Positions 34,262 through 42,648 of a stretch of 64,000 nt of DNA are shown one piece after another (the first letter of the stretch is position 1; the number at the start of each line of letters is the position of its first letter). The stretch is taken from NCBI RefSeq assembly GCF_026013615.1, contig NZ_JAPDPI010000002.1, positions 186,001 to 250,000 of the forward strand, written 5' to 3'. Under the pieces are notes generated by a model. That model searched no databases. It was not told the origin of the DNA and saw only the letters and a program-made list of their open reading frames with translations. The translations under genes and the position numbers were made by a program. Origin of the DNA: Plebeiibacterium marinum. Its GTDB lineage: Bacteria > Bacteroidota > Bacteroidia > Bacteroidales > Marinilabiliaceae.

Positions 34262-34571
34262 AAAGCCCCCTCTAACTCCCCCAAAAGGGGAGAACCATGA
34301 AGCATATATAAGCTACTTTCTATTGTTTTTGTATTTAATGCAAATTCACTTCATTATCTCATTAGTTCGTTAAATTTTTATAATGTGCAGATTCTAAACA
34401 CATTGAATAATTTATGGCAAAATTATTATCTTATTGATTTTAGGCGAATTGCAAATCAGTCTAATGTCTATTATCTAAAATCTAACGATCTATTGTTATT
34501 TACCACATGACATAATTGAAACACCACGCAAACCAACTCCTCCCCTTTGAGGAAGCTGGGAGGAGCCTTTC
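34262..34571. repeat. MITE-like segment with imperfect inverted ends between tolC and the adaptor gene
   Basis: Left end AGCCCCCTCTAACTCCCCC-AAAAGGGGAG (34264-34292) is the imperfect reverse complement of the right end at 34537-34571 (CTCCTCCCCTTT, then GGAAGCTGGGAGGAGCC). The inside is AT-rich and non-coding. The right end overlaps the last codon and stop of tolC. Confidence 0.5.
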
Positions 34572-35913
34572 ACTTCCAAAACCTATTGCCTTTATAAAAC
34601 TCAATAGTTTTACTTTTAATTTCGTACTGAATCTTCGCCAATAACAATTGGCTTTTCGATTCTGTCAATTGCTCCTTTACACTGAGCATTTCAATAATAT
34701 TGATCAATCCTTCGTTATATTTTTGATTTGCCACCTCAAACGCCTGAGCATCTGCCTCCACTTGTTTTTGAGCCTGAATACAGGTTTTATATAAAGCATT
34801 TAATTCACGGGTGTTATTGGCTAACTCAAAAAACAACATTTGTTTTCTTTCCTCATAGGTATTTCTGGCATCATCCCTATCCAATTTGGCTTGTCGCACA
34901 CGGGTTCTTTGATTGTTTTTGTTAAAAATGGGAATGGATACAGATGCGCCTACATATTTATTTAAGTTCTTATCCAACTGATCGTTTAAATCATATGTTT
35001 TTGCAACACCATCCTGAAAATATATATCAGTCTCACTATACCTTGAACCCAGGTTAGCATTTACACTCACCGAGGGCAGGTAAGCTCCTCTGGCAATGGC
35101 AACGTTCTTTTCAGCCGCATTTAAGTCTGCTTCGCTTTTTTTTATAAATGGGGAAAACTCAACATATTGCTCAAAAGGCGAATCGGGCATAACTAAATGC
35201 TGATCAAACTTCATATCCAAACTCATATCAATCTGGAAATCATCAATATTTACAAACTCATAATTCATGGTTTGCCACAGCTTAAACCATTCCTCATCTA
35301 ACCTGTTTTTTGCAAGTATGATGTCTAACTTTTCCTTTTCTAATCCTGCATAAATCTGAAGGAGATCAGATTTTGCCTTTAGTCCGGTTTCAACCTGTGC
35401 CTGGGTTTTTCTCAAATTAATATCAGATATCTCTAACTGGTCATTAGCAATCTGAAGCATCCCTTTATAATAAATGATATTATAGTAATTACTTAAAACA
35501 TCAAAAGCCATATCATCTTCGTGGTTTAGTTTACTCCAACCAGCAGCTTCCAATTTGTAACGTGTATAAGCAATCTTATTTAACTTACTGAATCCTTGAA
35601 ACAATACGATATTTGCCCCAACACTTCCGCTTGTGCTAAAATGCTCACTCTCGGTAATATCATTAGTTGTTTGGTCTATACTCCGCCCATAGCTCATCCC
35701 CCCTGAGGATGATGCTGATATTGATGGCAACAAATCCATTTTTGACTGAACTGCATTCAATTTGCTACTCCTTTCATTAAGATTATAGCTTTTATGGGCA
35801 TAATTATTTTCAAGAGCATATTGAATACATTCTTTTAAAGACCATACATCCTGAGCGGATGCATGATCTATTATGAAAAACACGCTTAATAAGAGAACTA
35901 TTTTAATATTCAT
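34570..35913 (-). CDS. TolC-family outer-membrane efflux protein
   Basis: A 447-aa outer-membrane channel protein. A signal peptide (MNIKIVLLLSVFFIIDHASAQ) is followed by WSLKECIQYALENNYAHKS, the usual beginning of TolC-like proteins, and two repeats of long alpha-hairpins with short barrel strands (FSTSGSVGANIVLFQGF, YVGASVSIPIFN). The last repeat has the ANQKYNEGLINIIEMLSVKEQL motif. It forms the outer channel of the exporter with the adaptor and ABC subunits. It is the first gene on its strand after a divergent promoter region that also serves the S23 gene and the regulator gene. Confidence 0.93.
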   Translation of the reverse strand: MNIKIVLLLSVFFIIDHASAQDVWSLKECIQYALENNYAHKSYNLNERSSKLNAVQSKMDLLPSISASSSGGMSYGRSIDQTTNDITESEHFSTSGSVGANIVLFQGFSKLNKIAYTRYKLEAAGWSKLNHEDDMAFDVLSNYYNIIYYKGMLQIANDQLEISDINLRKTQAQVETGLKAKSDLLQIYAGLEKEKLDIILAKNRLDEEWFKLWQTMNYEFVNIDDFQIDMSLDMKFDQHLVMPDSPFEQYVEFSPFIKKSEADLNAAEKNVAIARGAYLPSVSVNANLGSRYSETDIYFQDGVAKTYDLNDQLDKNLNKYVGASVSIPIFNKNNQRTRVRQAKLDRDDARNTYEERKQMLFFELANNTRELNALYKTCIQAQKQVEADAQAFEVANQKYNEGLINIIEMLSVKEQLTESKSQLLLAKIQYEIKSKTIEFYKGNRFWK

Positions 35914-35942
35914 TTTATTTCTGCTTTGATTGCCTACCTATA

Positions 35943-35958
35943 AACCAACACAATGCCA
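35943..35958 (-). promoter_or_regulatory. Sigma-54-like promoter of tolC
   Basis: Minus strand TGGCATTGTGTTGGTT has the TGGCA of the -24 element and TTGG near -12, 30 bp before the ATG. The neighbouring regulator belongs to the sigma-54 activator class, which supports the reading. Confidence 0.4.
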
Positions 35959-36022
35959 AAAACATAATCCTCTAACAGTCTACACTTTACAAAACACACT
36001 CCATAACACTTTGTTAATATTT

Positions 36023-36052
36023 TTTACATTGTTGTGTAAATATTTTTTACAC
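36023..36052. promoter_or_regulatory. TTTACA/TGTAAA/TTTACA operator upstream of tolC
   Basis: TTTACA at 36023, TGTAAA at 36035 and TTTACA at 36046. The second and third form the dyad GTGTAAATATTTTTTACAC, with the same TGTAAA-N5-TTTACA layout as at 28765-28781. Likely enhancer of the adjacent sigma-54 activator. Confidence 0.5.
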
Positions 36053-36086
36053 TCTATTGATAATGATAAAGTCTAGGTTTACATTT

Positions 36087-36232
36087 GGAGGGAGAAGGGA
36101 AACCGGAGACCGGAGACCGGAGAAAGGAAAACGCAGACTGGAAACCGGAGAAGGGAAACCGGAGAAGGGAGACTGGAGAAGGGAGACTGGAGAAAGGAAA
36201 CCGCAGAAGGAAAACCGGAGAAGGGAGACTGG
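36087..36232. repeat. Purine tandem repeat on the left flank of the second S23 gene
   Basis: Variants of a 14-bp unit GGAGAAGGGARACY, with 7-bp subunits such as GGAGACC, repeated about ten times. An open frame exists through it but has repeat-encoded, unrealistic protein sequence. Confidence 0.85.
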
Positions 36233-36267
36233 TAATTATAATAACAAAAACCAAAATAGATTAAGCT

Positions 36268-36627
36268 ATGAACAAGATTATGAAATTTGAAGATTTAAAT
36301 GTTTGGCAAAATGCGATAGAATTAACAACAGAAGTTTATACAGAACTAAAAAATTGTAAAGATTATGGATTTAAAGACCAGGTTTGTAGAGCTTCTGTGT
36401 CTGTACCGTCAAATATTGCAGAAGGGTATGAGAGGCAGTATAACAAGGAATATATACAGTTTTTGTACATAGCTAAAGCTTCTATTGGAGAAGTTAGAAC
36501 ACAACTTATCATTGCCCATAAACTAAATTATATTACTGAAATAAAATGTGATATTATGATTGAAAAAACCCGAAAAATATCAGCGCAATTAGCTAAATTA
36601 ATTAAAAGTAGAAAAGATAATTTTTAA
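36268..36627 (+). CDS. Four-helix-bundle protein, S23/IVS family (second copy)
   Basis: A 119-aa protein of the same family as the gene at 32552-32923. It starts MNKIMKFEDLNVWQNAIEL and has KDYGFKDQVCRASVSVPSNIAEGYERQ (about 30-57) and FLYIAKASIGEVRTQLIIAHKL. The two proteins are clearly related but divergent, so they are not a recent duplication. It sits in the divergent region between tolC and the sigma-54 regulator gene. A purine-rich tandem repeat (36087-36232) precedes it and a pyrimidine-rich tract (36651-36747) follows it, giving an inverted-arm layout like that of intervening sequences in rRNA. Function unknown. Confidence 0.9.
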   Translation: MNKIMKFEDLNVWQNAIELTTEVYTELKNCKDYGFKDQVCRASVSVPSNIAEGYERQYNKEYIQFLYIAKASIGEVRTQLIIAHKLNYITEIKCDIMIEKTRKISAQLAKLIKSRKDNF

Positions 36628-36650
36628 ATATCCCAACCTTGGGGTCATTG

Positions 36651-36747
36651 GACTCCGATTTTCAAGGTTACAAGTTCCGACCTTCCGAATTCCGGTTCTT
36701 CGTTTTCCGCGCTCCGGTTTTCCAAGTTCCTGTTTCCGGTCTTCGTT
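36651..36747. repeat. Pyrimidine-rich right flank of the second S23 gene
   Basis: Imperfect TCCGGTTTTCC / TTCCGGTCTTCG words, i.e. the complement of the words in the left flank (GGAAACCGGAGA). The pair could fold into a long imperfect stem around the gene. Confidence 0.6.
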
Positions 36748-36771
36748 AACAAATCTCCAAAAATTTGAAAT

Positions 36772-38139
36772 ATGCAAAAAGGAAACATACTTATAGTTGA
36801 CGATAATAAAAGCATCTTAAGTGCATTGGATATACTATTATCCTCGCAATACAATCATGTAAAATGCTTATCCACTCCAAACCAAATTGTATCAGAACTC
36901 CGAAAAATAGAATACCACCTGGTTTTATTAGACATGAACTTTAAATCCGGGGCCAACACAGGTAACGAAGGTTTGTTTTGGCTCAAAGAAATTAAAGAAA
37001 AATCACCGGCAACATCGGTAGTTCACATCACCGCATATGGCGATGTGGAGCTTGCTGTAAATGCCTTAAAACAGGGAGCAACCGATTTTGTTTTAAAGCC
37101 ATGGGATAACGCCAAACTATTAGCAACAGTTCAAGCAGCAATTCAGTTAAGCCTGTCAAAAGTTGAAGTTGATGATTTAAAACAAAAACAAAAAGAATTA
37201 AAACGAGTGATCAATAAAGAGGAGAAGTTCATAATTGGTTCATCTCCTGAATTGATGAAGGTTTTAAAAATGGTTCAAAAAGTAGCCCAAACCGATACCA
37301 ACATTTTAATAACCGGAGAAAACGGTACCGGAAAAGAACTGATTGCCCGCGAAATCCATCGCCTTTCAAAAAGAAATAACGAAGTATTGGTATCGGTTGA
37401 CATGGGGGCAATAACGGAAACCTTATTCGAAAGTGAACTTTTTGGCCATATGAAAGGCGCCTTTACTGATGCAAAAGAATCTCGTTCAGGGAAGTTTGAA
37501 GTTGCCAACAAAGGAACATTATTCCTGGATGAAATAGGTAACCTCTCTTTTAACTTGCAAGCCAAGTTGCTTGCGGCACTTCAAAACCGGGAAATCAGCC
37601 GTTTAGGTTCTACAAAACCTACCCCTATTGATATCCGGTTGATTTGTGCAACAAATAAAAACCTTCCTCAAATGGTAGAGGATGAGCTATTCCGGGAAGA
37701 CTTACTTTACCGGATCAATACCATCCAGGTTGAAGTTCCTCCTTTAAGAGAAAGAGGAAATGACATTTTAATACTTGCTGATTTTTTCCTGAAAAAATAT
37801 GCTTACAAATACGATAAACCAACTCCAAAGCTAAACAAGCAAGCTCAGGACAAACTGCTCAAATATCAATGGCCCGGAAACATTAGGGAGTTGGAACATA
37901 GCTGCGAGAAAGCGGTAATACTTAGCGACCAACAAATACTAGGGGCAAATGATTTTTACCTAAAACCGGTATCTTCAAAACTTAAAGACAATGCATCCTT
38001 AAATATAGAAGAGATGGAAAAAAAGCTAATCAATGAAGCCCTGAATAAAAATCCGGGTAATATTTCTGCTGCAGCAAATGAACTAGGCATTACAAGACAA
38101 ACACTCTATAACAAAATGAAAAAATTTGGTTTGTCATGA
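36772..38139 (+). CDS. Sigma-54-dependent response regulator, NtrC/AtoC family
   Basis: A 455-aa transcription activator. The receiver domain (1-125) has the acidic pair DD at 10-11, phospho-Asp at about 54 in LVLLDMNF and the conserved Lys in VLKPWD. The central AAA+ domain has GENGTGKELIAREIH (Walker A), the sigma-54 contact loop ELFGHMKGAFTDA and LFLDEIGNL (Walker B). The C-terminus is a Fis-type helix-turn-helix (NISAAANELGITRQTLYNKMKKFGL). It needs phosphorylation, and the kinase gene overlaps its stop codon by 4 bp. It is divergent from the tolC operon, so it probably controls the exporter. Sigma-54-like promoters and shared dyad sites were seen at tolC and the remote permease. Confidence 0.95.
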   Translation: MQKGNILIVDDNKSILSALDILLSSQYNHVKCLSTPNQIVSELRKIEYHLVLLDMNFKSGANTGNEGLFWLKEIKEKSPATSVVHITAYGDVELAVNALKQGATDFVLKPWDNAKLLATVQAAIQLSLSKVEVDDLKQKQKELKRVINKEEKFIIGSSPELMKVLKMVQKVAQTDTNILITGENGTGKELIAREIHRLSKRNNEVLVSVDMGAITETLFESELFGHMKGAFTDAKESRSGKFEVANKGTLFLDEIGNLSFNLQAKLLAALQNREISRLGSTKPTPIDIRLICATNKNLPQMVEDELFREDLLYRINTIQVEVPPLRERGNDILILADFFLKKYAYKYDKPTPKLNKQAQDKLLKYQWPGNIRELEHSCEKAVILSDQQILGANDFYLKPVSSKLKDNASLNIEEMEKKLINEALNKNPGNISAAANELGITRQTLYNKMKKFGLS

Positions 38140-39482
38140 AAAGCTCTTTCAATGTTCAATTAATCCTTAGGCTTATTGGTATTGCCCTTACATCAGCAAT
38201 ATTTACAGTTAGCATTTACAGTCAATTTAATATCGCTATTCCCATTATTGCATGCCTTGTGTTAGTTTGGCAAATCAATAAGTTTATCAGTTATCTGAAT
38301 AAAACAAATAAACAAATCAACTTCTTTTTTGAGGCTATTTTAAACGACGATTTTAGTTCTATTTACCCTTTAAAAAGAAAATCAAAAATTTTGGAAGACC
38401 TGAATAGTAAGTTGAAAAAAGTAAACGAAAAGATGAAAGATGCTTTTGTTACCAATGCACAACAAGAGCAGTACTTTCAAGCTTTAATAGAACACATCGG
38501 AACAGGGATATTAACGTTCAACGAAAACGGTTTTATAATACATGCCAATAGCAGTTTTAAACAATTGTTAGGTTATAAACATCTTAGTCATATCAAACAA
38601 TTGAAAACAAAAAACGAACTCCTCTACCAAACCATTGCACACATCCAGCATAAAGAACAAAAAATCATTAAACTGCACTCAATAAAAGAAGATAAAACCA
38701 AGTTACTGTTAAAGGCAATTGACTTTCATAATGGCAAGGAGAAATTAAAACTTATTACTGTCCAGGACATTAACAAAGAGCTAAATGAGAACGAGCTGGA
38801 TTCATGGATGAAATTAATCCGGGTACTTACCCATGAAATCATGAATTCCATTGCACCTATCACTTCGCTGTCAGAAACACTAAGTACATTCTATAGTAAA
38901 AACGGATTACCCATTCCTAAATCCGAAATCAGCGATAAGACCATTGAAACAACAATCAGGGGTTTGGACGTTATTCAGGAACAAGGCATTGGGTTAATGC
39001 ACTTTGTAGAATCATACCGTAGTTTGATGCGACTTCCAAAACCAAAAAAGGAAGAGTTTGAAATTTTAGCATTCCTAAAAAACTGTCCCATTATTTCGCA
39101 AAACGACAACACTACCATAAAAATAGAATGCAACAATGAAAACAAACAACTTAGCCTAAACGCAGATAAAGAACAACTAACTCAAATTTTAAACAACCTG
39201 ATAAAAAATGCATTGCAGGCAACTGAAGCCTGTATAGTCCCTTCAATCAATATCAACTATGGAATAAACCAGGAAGAACAGAAATATATCTCTATAAAAG
39301 ATAACGGGCAGGGCATTCCCGAAGAACTCCTTGAGGAAATATTTATCCCCTTCTATACTACAAAAGAAGGAGGGAGTGGTATAGGATTAAGCCTTTCCCG
39401 TCAGATCATGCGTTTGCACGGAGGCGTTATAGATGTAAAAAACAACCCGGATTCCGGAGTTACTTTTACTTTAAGGTTCTAA
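38136..39482 (+). CDS. Sensor histidine kinase, NtrB/NtrY-like
   Basis: A 448-aa membrane kinase. Two N-terminal membrane segments (IGIALTSAIFTVSIYS and IAIPIIACLVLVWQI) are separated by only a few residues, so there is almost no periplasmic sensor. A HAMP-like linker and a PAS domain (TGILTFNENGFIIHANSSFKQLLGY, about 120-145) follow. The phosphoacceptor His is at about 233 in RVLTHEIMNSIAP, the N-box is NNLIKNALQAT and the G-boxes are DNGQGIP and GSGIGLSLSRQIM. It overlaps the regulator gene (ATGA), so the two are translationally coupled. The signal is probably membrane-internal or cytoplasmic, such as envelope stress. Confidence 0.93.
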   Translation: MKSSFNVQLILRLIGIALTSAIFTVSIYSQFNIAIPIIACLVLVWQINKFISYLNKTNKQINFFFEAILNDDFSSIYPLKRKSKILEDLNSKLKKVNEKMKDAFVTNAQQEQYFQALIEHIGTGILTFNENGFIIHANSSFKQLLGYKHLSHIKQLKTKNELLYQTIAHIQHKEQKIIKLHSIKEDKTKLLLKAIDFHNGKEKLKLITVQDINKELNENELDSWMKLIRVLTHEIMNSIAPITSLSETLSTFYSKNGLPIPKSEISDKTIETTIRGLDVIQEQGIGLMHFVESYRSLMRLPKPKKEEFEILAFLKNCPIISQNDNTTIKIECNNENKQLSLNADKEQLTQILNNLIKNALQATEACIVPSININYGINQEEQKYISIKDNGQGIPEELLEEIFIPFYTTKEGGSGIGLSLSRQIMRLHGGVIDVKNNPDSGVTFTLRF

Positions 39483-39595
39483 ACCTTATAAAAAAGTATA
39501 CATATTTAAAATGGAGAATCATTTTTGAATCAAAATGTTGTTATTTTTACACTTTCTAATTTCTGAAGGTTAATAATCATAACAATTACTGGTTT

Positions 39596-41284
39596 ATGGA
39601 TTACTCATTGGTTGACTTGTTAAAATTAGTTGGGGCAGTTGGATTGTTCTTATATGGAATGAAACTGATGAGTGAAGCCCTGCAAAAAGTTGCCGGATCA
39701 AAAATGCGCAGTATTTTTGCAGCAATGACCAAGAACAGGTTTTTGGGGGTATTAACCGGCTTACTAATCTCTGCAACAATACAATCATCCAGCGCCACCA
39801 TATTAATGGTTGTAAGTTTTGTAAATGCCGGGTTAGTGTCTTTAGCTGAGTCTATCGGGGTTATCATGGGTGCAAACGTGGGTACAACCATTACTGGATG
39901 GCTGATTTCATTATTTGGCTTTCGGTTTAACTTTACAGAATATGCCCTACCATTAATGGCAGTGGGTTTCCCATTGGTATTTTCAAAGGTACAGCGCCAT
40001 AAATCATGGGGTGAAGCCATAATTGGATTCTCCATTTTGTTTGTCAGCCTCGACTTTATTAAAACAACCTTCCCGGATATCAATACCAATCCTGAGATAC
40101 TCAGGTTTTTATCTGATTATACCAACCTGGGTTTTACTTCAGTGCTGCTATTTGTGTTTATCGGTAGTTTTTTAACGCTCATAGTACAGTCAAGCGGCGC
40201 CACCATGGCCATTACTTTTGTGATGTGCAACCAGGGATGGATCCCATACGAACTGGGTGCCGCTATGATTTTAGGAGAAAACCTGGGAACTACTATCACA
40301 CCTAATATTGCAGCCACCATTGGCAATATTTCGGCAAAAAGAACAGCCCGGGCACATTTGTTTTTCAATATTCTGGGGGTTATCTGGATGTTGATATTCT
40401 TTAAACCTTACACGGCGTTCATAGAGCAATTTATTGCAAATTTCAATGCCGTATCGGTAAAAAACCCACAAGCACTGATCCCATTTGCCTTAGCCCTCTT
40501 CCATACATCTTTCAATATAATTAACCTGTTGCTTTTTATTGGCTTTGTACCTTTAATGCATAGGGCAATTATCGAACTGGTTCCTCATAAGGGAGAAGAA
40601 GGAGAAGAGTTTAAGCTTAGGTATATAACCACGGGCAGGCTATCAACATCGGAGCTTTCTATAATACAGGCAAAGAAAGAATTGCAGAGCTTTGCCCGCC
40701 ACACGAACAAAATGCTTGGCTTTAACCAAACGCTATTGCACGAGAGCAATGAGAAAAAATTCAGCCGTCTGTATGCTAACATCGAAAAATATGAATCGAT
40801 TAGCGATGATGTAGAGGTTGAAATCGCAAACTACCTGGCTATGGTATCGCAAGGGAAACTCAGCGAACTAAGCAGAAGGAGGATCAGGGCTATGCTTAAA
40901 CTGGTTAGCGACCTTGAAAGCATTGGCGACAGCAGTTATACACTAGCCCGCATTATAAACCGAATGCACAAAACCAAAATTAAATTCCCTCCAACAGTAC
41001 TCGATAAACTTGACTTGATGTTTAGCCTGGTTGAAAATGCACTCAATACCATGAAACATAACCTCAATACCGAAGAAAAAAAGATTAGCATTGAAAAAGC
41101 TAACGAAATAGAAAATCAGATTAATCAATATTGTGAACAGCTGAGATCGGAACACCTTGAAAGCATCAAAAACAACGAATACTCTTATGATACAGGCATT
41201 ATTTTTACTGACATATTTTCTGAATGCGAGAAAATAGGAAATTATGCTATCAATGTTTCGGAAGCATTATTTGAAAGCAGATGA
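39596..41284 (+). CDS. Na/Pi cotransporter family protein with PhoU-like domain
   Basis: A 562-aa membrane protein. The N-terminal 330 residues hold two inverted Na/Pi cotransporter repeats marked by the QSS motifs ATIQSSSATILMVVSF (about 61-76) and IVQSSGATMAITFVM (about 198-212). The C-terminal 220 residues are soluble helices of the PhoU type (SRRRIRAMLKLVSDLESIGDSSYTLARI at about 425-450). Family members take up phosphate with sodium, and the PhoU-like part probably regulates flux. It starts 113 bp after the kinase gene and ends before a terminator shared with the next, convergent gene. Confidence 0.93.
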   Translation: MDYSLVDLLKLVGAVGLFLYGMKLMSEALQKVAGSKMRSIFAAMTKNRFLGVLTGLLISATIQSSSATILMVVSFVNAGLVSLAESIGVIMGANVGTTITGWLISLFGFRFNFTEYALPLMAVGFPLVFSKVQRHKSWGEAIIGFSILFVSLDFIKTTFPDINTNPEILRFLSDYTNLGFTSVLLFVFIGSFLTLIVQSSGATMAITFVMCNQGWIPYELGAAMILGENLGTTITPNIAATIGNISAKRTARAHLFFNILGVIWMLIFFKPYTAFIEQFIANFNAVSVKNPQALIPFALALFHTSFNIINLLLFIGFVPLMHRAIIELVPHKGEEGEEFKLRYITTGRLSTSELSIIQAKKELQSFARHTNKMLGFNQTLLHESNEKKFSRLYANIEKYESISDDVEVEIANYLAMVSQGKLSELSRRRIRAMLKLVSDLESIGDSSYTLARIINRMHKTKIKFPPTVLDKLDLMFSLVENALNTMKHNLNTEEKKISIEKANEIENQINQYCEQLRSEHLESIKNNEYSYDTGIIFTDIFSECEKIGNYAINVSEALFESR

Positions 41285-41413
41285 TACCCGGTATTTTATC
41301 GAATGATAATCTATAAATAAACCAGGACTTTCAATGCACAAAGCAGGGTACTGCTCTATACCAAATATGCCATTACAACAATGCAAACCAATAAGCATTC
41401 CTTGCCAAAATAG

Positions 41414-41446
41414 AAAAGGGCATCCCTCGTTTGAGATACCCTTTTT
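41414..41446. terminator. Bidirectional terminator between the Na/Pi gene and the lipoprotein gene
   Basis: AAAAGGG and ATC pair with GAT and CCCTTTT, flanked by A-rich and T-rich tracts, between convergent genes. Confidence 0.7.
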
Positions 41447-41474
41447 GATTGTATTACTGACTCGATTGAGATCC

Positions 41475-42362
41475 TTAATTATTTCTTTTAGCAAACCTTT
41501 TTCCTAAATAAATAGTCTCTTCATTTCCTTCTTCATCTGTTACCGTTGCTTCAAAATCACATTCTCCATCACCATAGTTAAGCCAGGTTTTAGTAGCTTC
41601 CTCTCCTTTTGTTTTTACAATCTCAATAATGCCCTCCACTGGGAAACGGCAGGTTCTTTTCCTATGTAAAGGAGAAACAATTTCACGCTCAACAGAATAC
41701 CCCTCTGAGCAAGTACCGGAAGAAGATCCTGTAATCAAGAATTCATCATCCCATGCATATCTTGGAGTATCTGCCCCCGCAACCATAGTCCGTATTCTGT
41801 TGGCTGTGCGTGTCCAGCTAATGCCCTCAGTTGTTTCAATGGTAACATCAATAGCAATACTAAATTCCCAGAATCCATCCTCATTTATACCTTCATTTTT
41901 ATAATTCCGTGAACCTGTAACTGCATTATCATTCACATAAAAGTCTTCAAAGGTTACAATACGTTCCGAACCTGCTTCCCAAAAAGGACCGGTTTTAGTA
42001 ACAATCACTTTGCCACTCTTCACCCTGCCAAACCTGTCTTCACAGTTTTCAGTTCCATAATCAAAAGTAATTACCTTAGGGTATCTGGCATCATCAGGAG
42101 TTTCAAAAGTAACCGTTAAGCAAGTACTGCTTTCTACAGACGATTTTAACGTTGCTGTACCAGCCAACTCCTGATCGGTAGCCAATTCGGCATCCAGTTC
42201 ATCAAATACACTTTCAACAATATCATCAATCGCAGCTGATTGTTCCACAGCTTCTGTATCTACATCCGTATCTATTTTATCACCATCATTGTTATCACAA
42301 GAGGAAAACATGATAACTCCTAATATCACCGCACCACTTAAAATTAAATTTCTTGTTTTCAT
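41475..42362 (-). CDS. Hypothetical lipoprotein
   Basis: A 295-aa predicted lipoprotein with signal MKTRNLILSGAVILGVIMFSSC and a Cys at residue 22 followed by an acidic stretch (DNNDGDKIDTDVDTEA). The remainder is beta-rich and threonine-rich with two Cys pairs (STCLTV/TENCED and SGTCSEG/KRTCRFP, plus GECDFEA near the C-terminus). No named family was recognised. Proteins with this layout are common in Bacteroidota as surface lipoproteins of unknown role. It is monocistronic: terminators lie on both sides. Confidence 0.75.
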   Translation of the reverse strand: MKTRNLILSGAVILGVIMFSSCDNNDGDKIDTDVDTEAVEQSAAIDDIVESVFDELDAELATDQELAGTATLKSSVESSTCLTVTFETPDDARYPKVITFDYGTENCEDRFGRVKSGKVIVTKTGPFWEAGSERIVTFEDFYVNDNAVTGSRNYKNEGINEDGFWEFSIAIDVTIETTEGISWTRTANRIRTMVAGADTPRYAWDDEFLITGSSSGTCSEGYSVEREIVSPLHRKRTCRFPVEGIIEIVKTKGEEATKTWLNYGDGECDFEATVTDEEGNEETIYLGKRFAKRNN

Positions 42363-42588
42363 AATTACTGATTTTAAATTGTTTTCAATTTCTTATTCAA
42401 AAATGTGTTTGTGTTTCCGTTTACATATGCTTTGATACAAGCAATTGAAAAAGGTTTAAAACATGGGTGAATATCTTTTTACTTTTTTCACCACACACAT
42501 CCTAAAACCCTATATTAAAAAGAATTATGAAATATATTTTTTTCAAAAAAAAGTAAAAACAGCGGCTGTGGTTCACTATACTTCACAA

Positions 42589-42623
42589 CAAAAAAAGGGA
42601 GACACTATGGTCTCCCTTTTTTT
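42589..42623. terminator. Terminator after gltD
   Basis: AAAAAAAGGGAGAC pairs with GTCTCCCTTTTTTT around a 6-nt loop. Symmetric, so it works on both strands. Confidence 0.9.
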
Positions 42624-42648
42624 ATATCTAAAAGATTAAATTTAAATC

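Noticed and set aside
36057-36290. Coding sequence of 77 aa through the purine repeat
   Set aside because: The translation is only the 14-bp repeat read in frame; it overlaps the start of the S23 gene.
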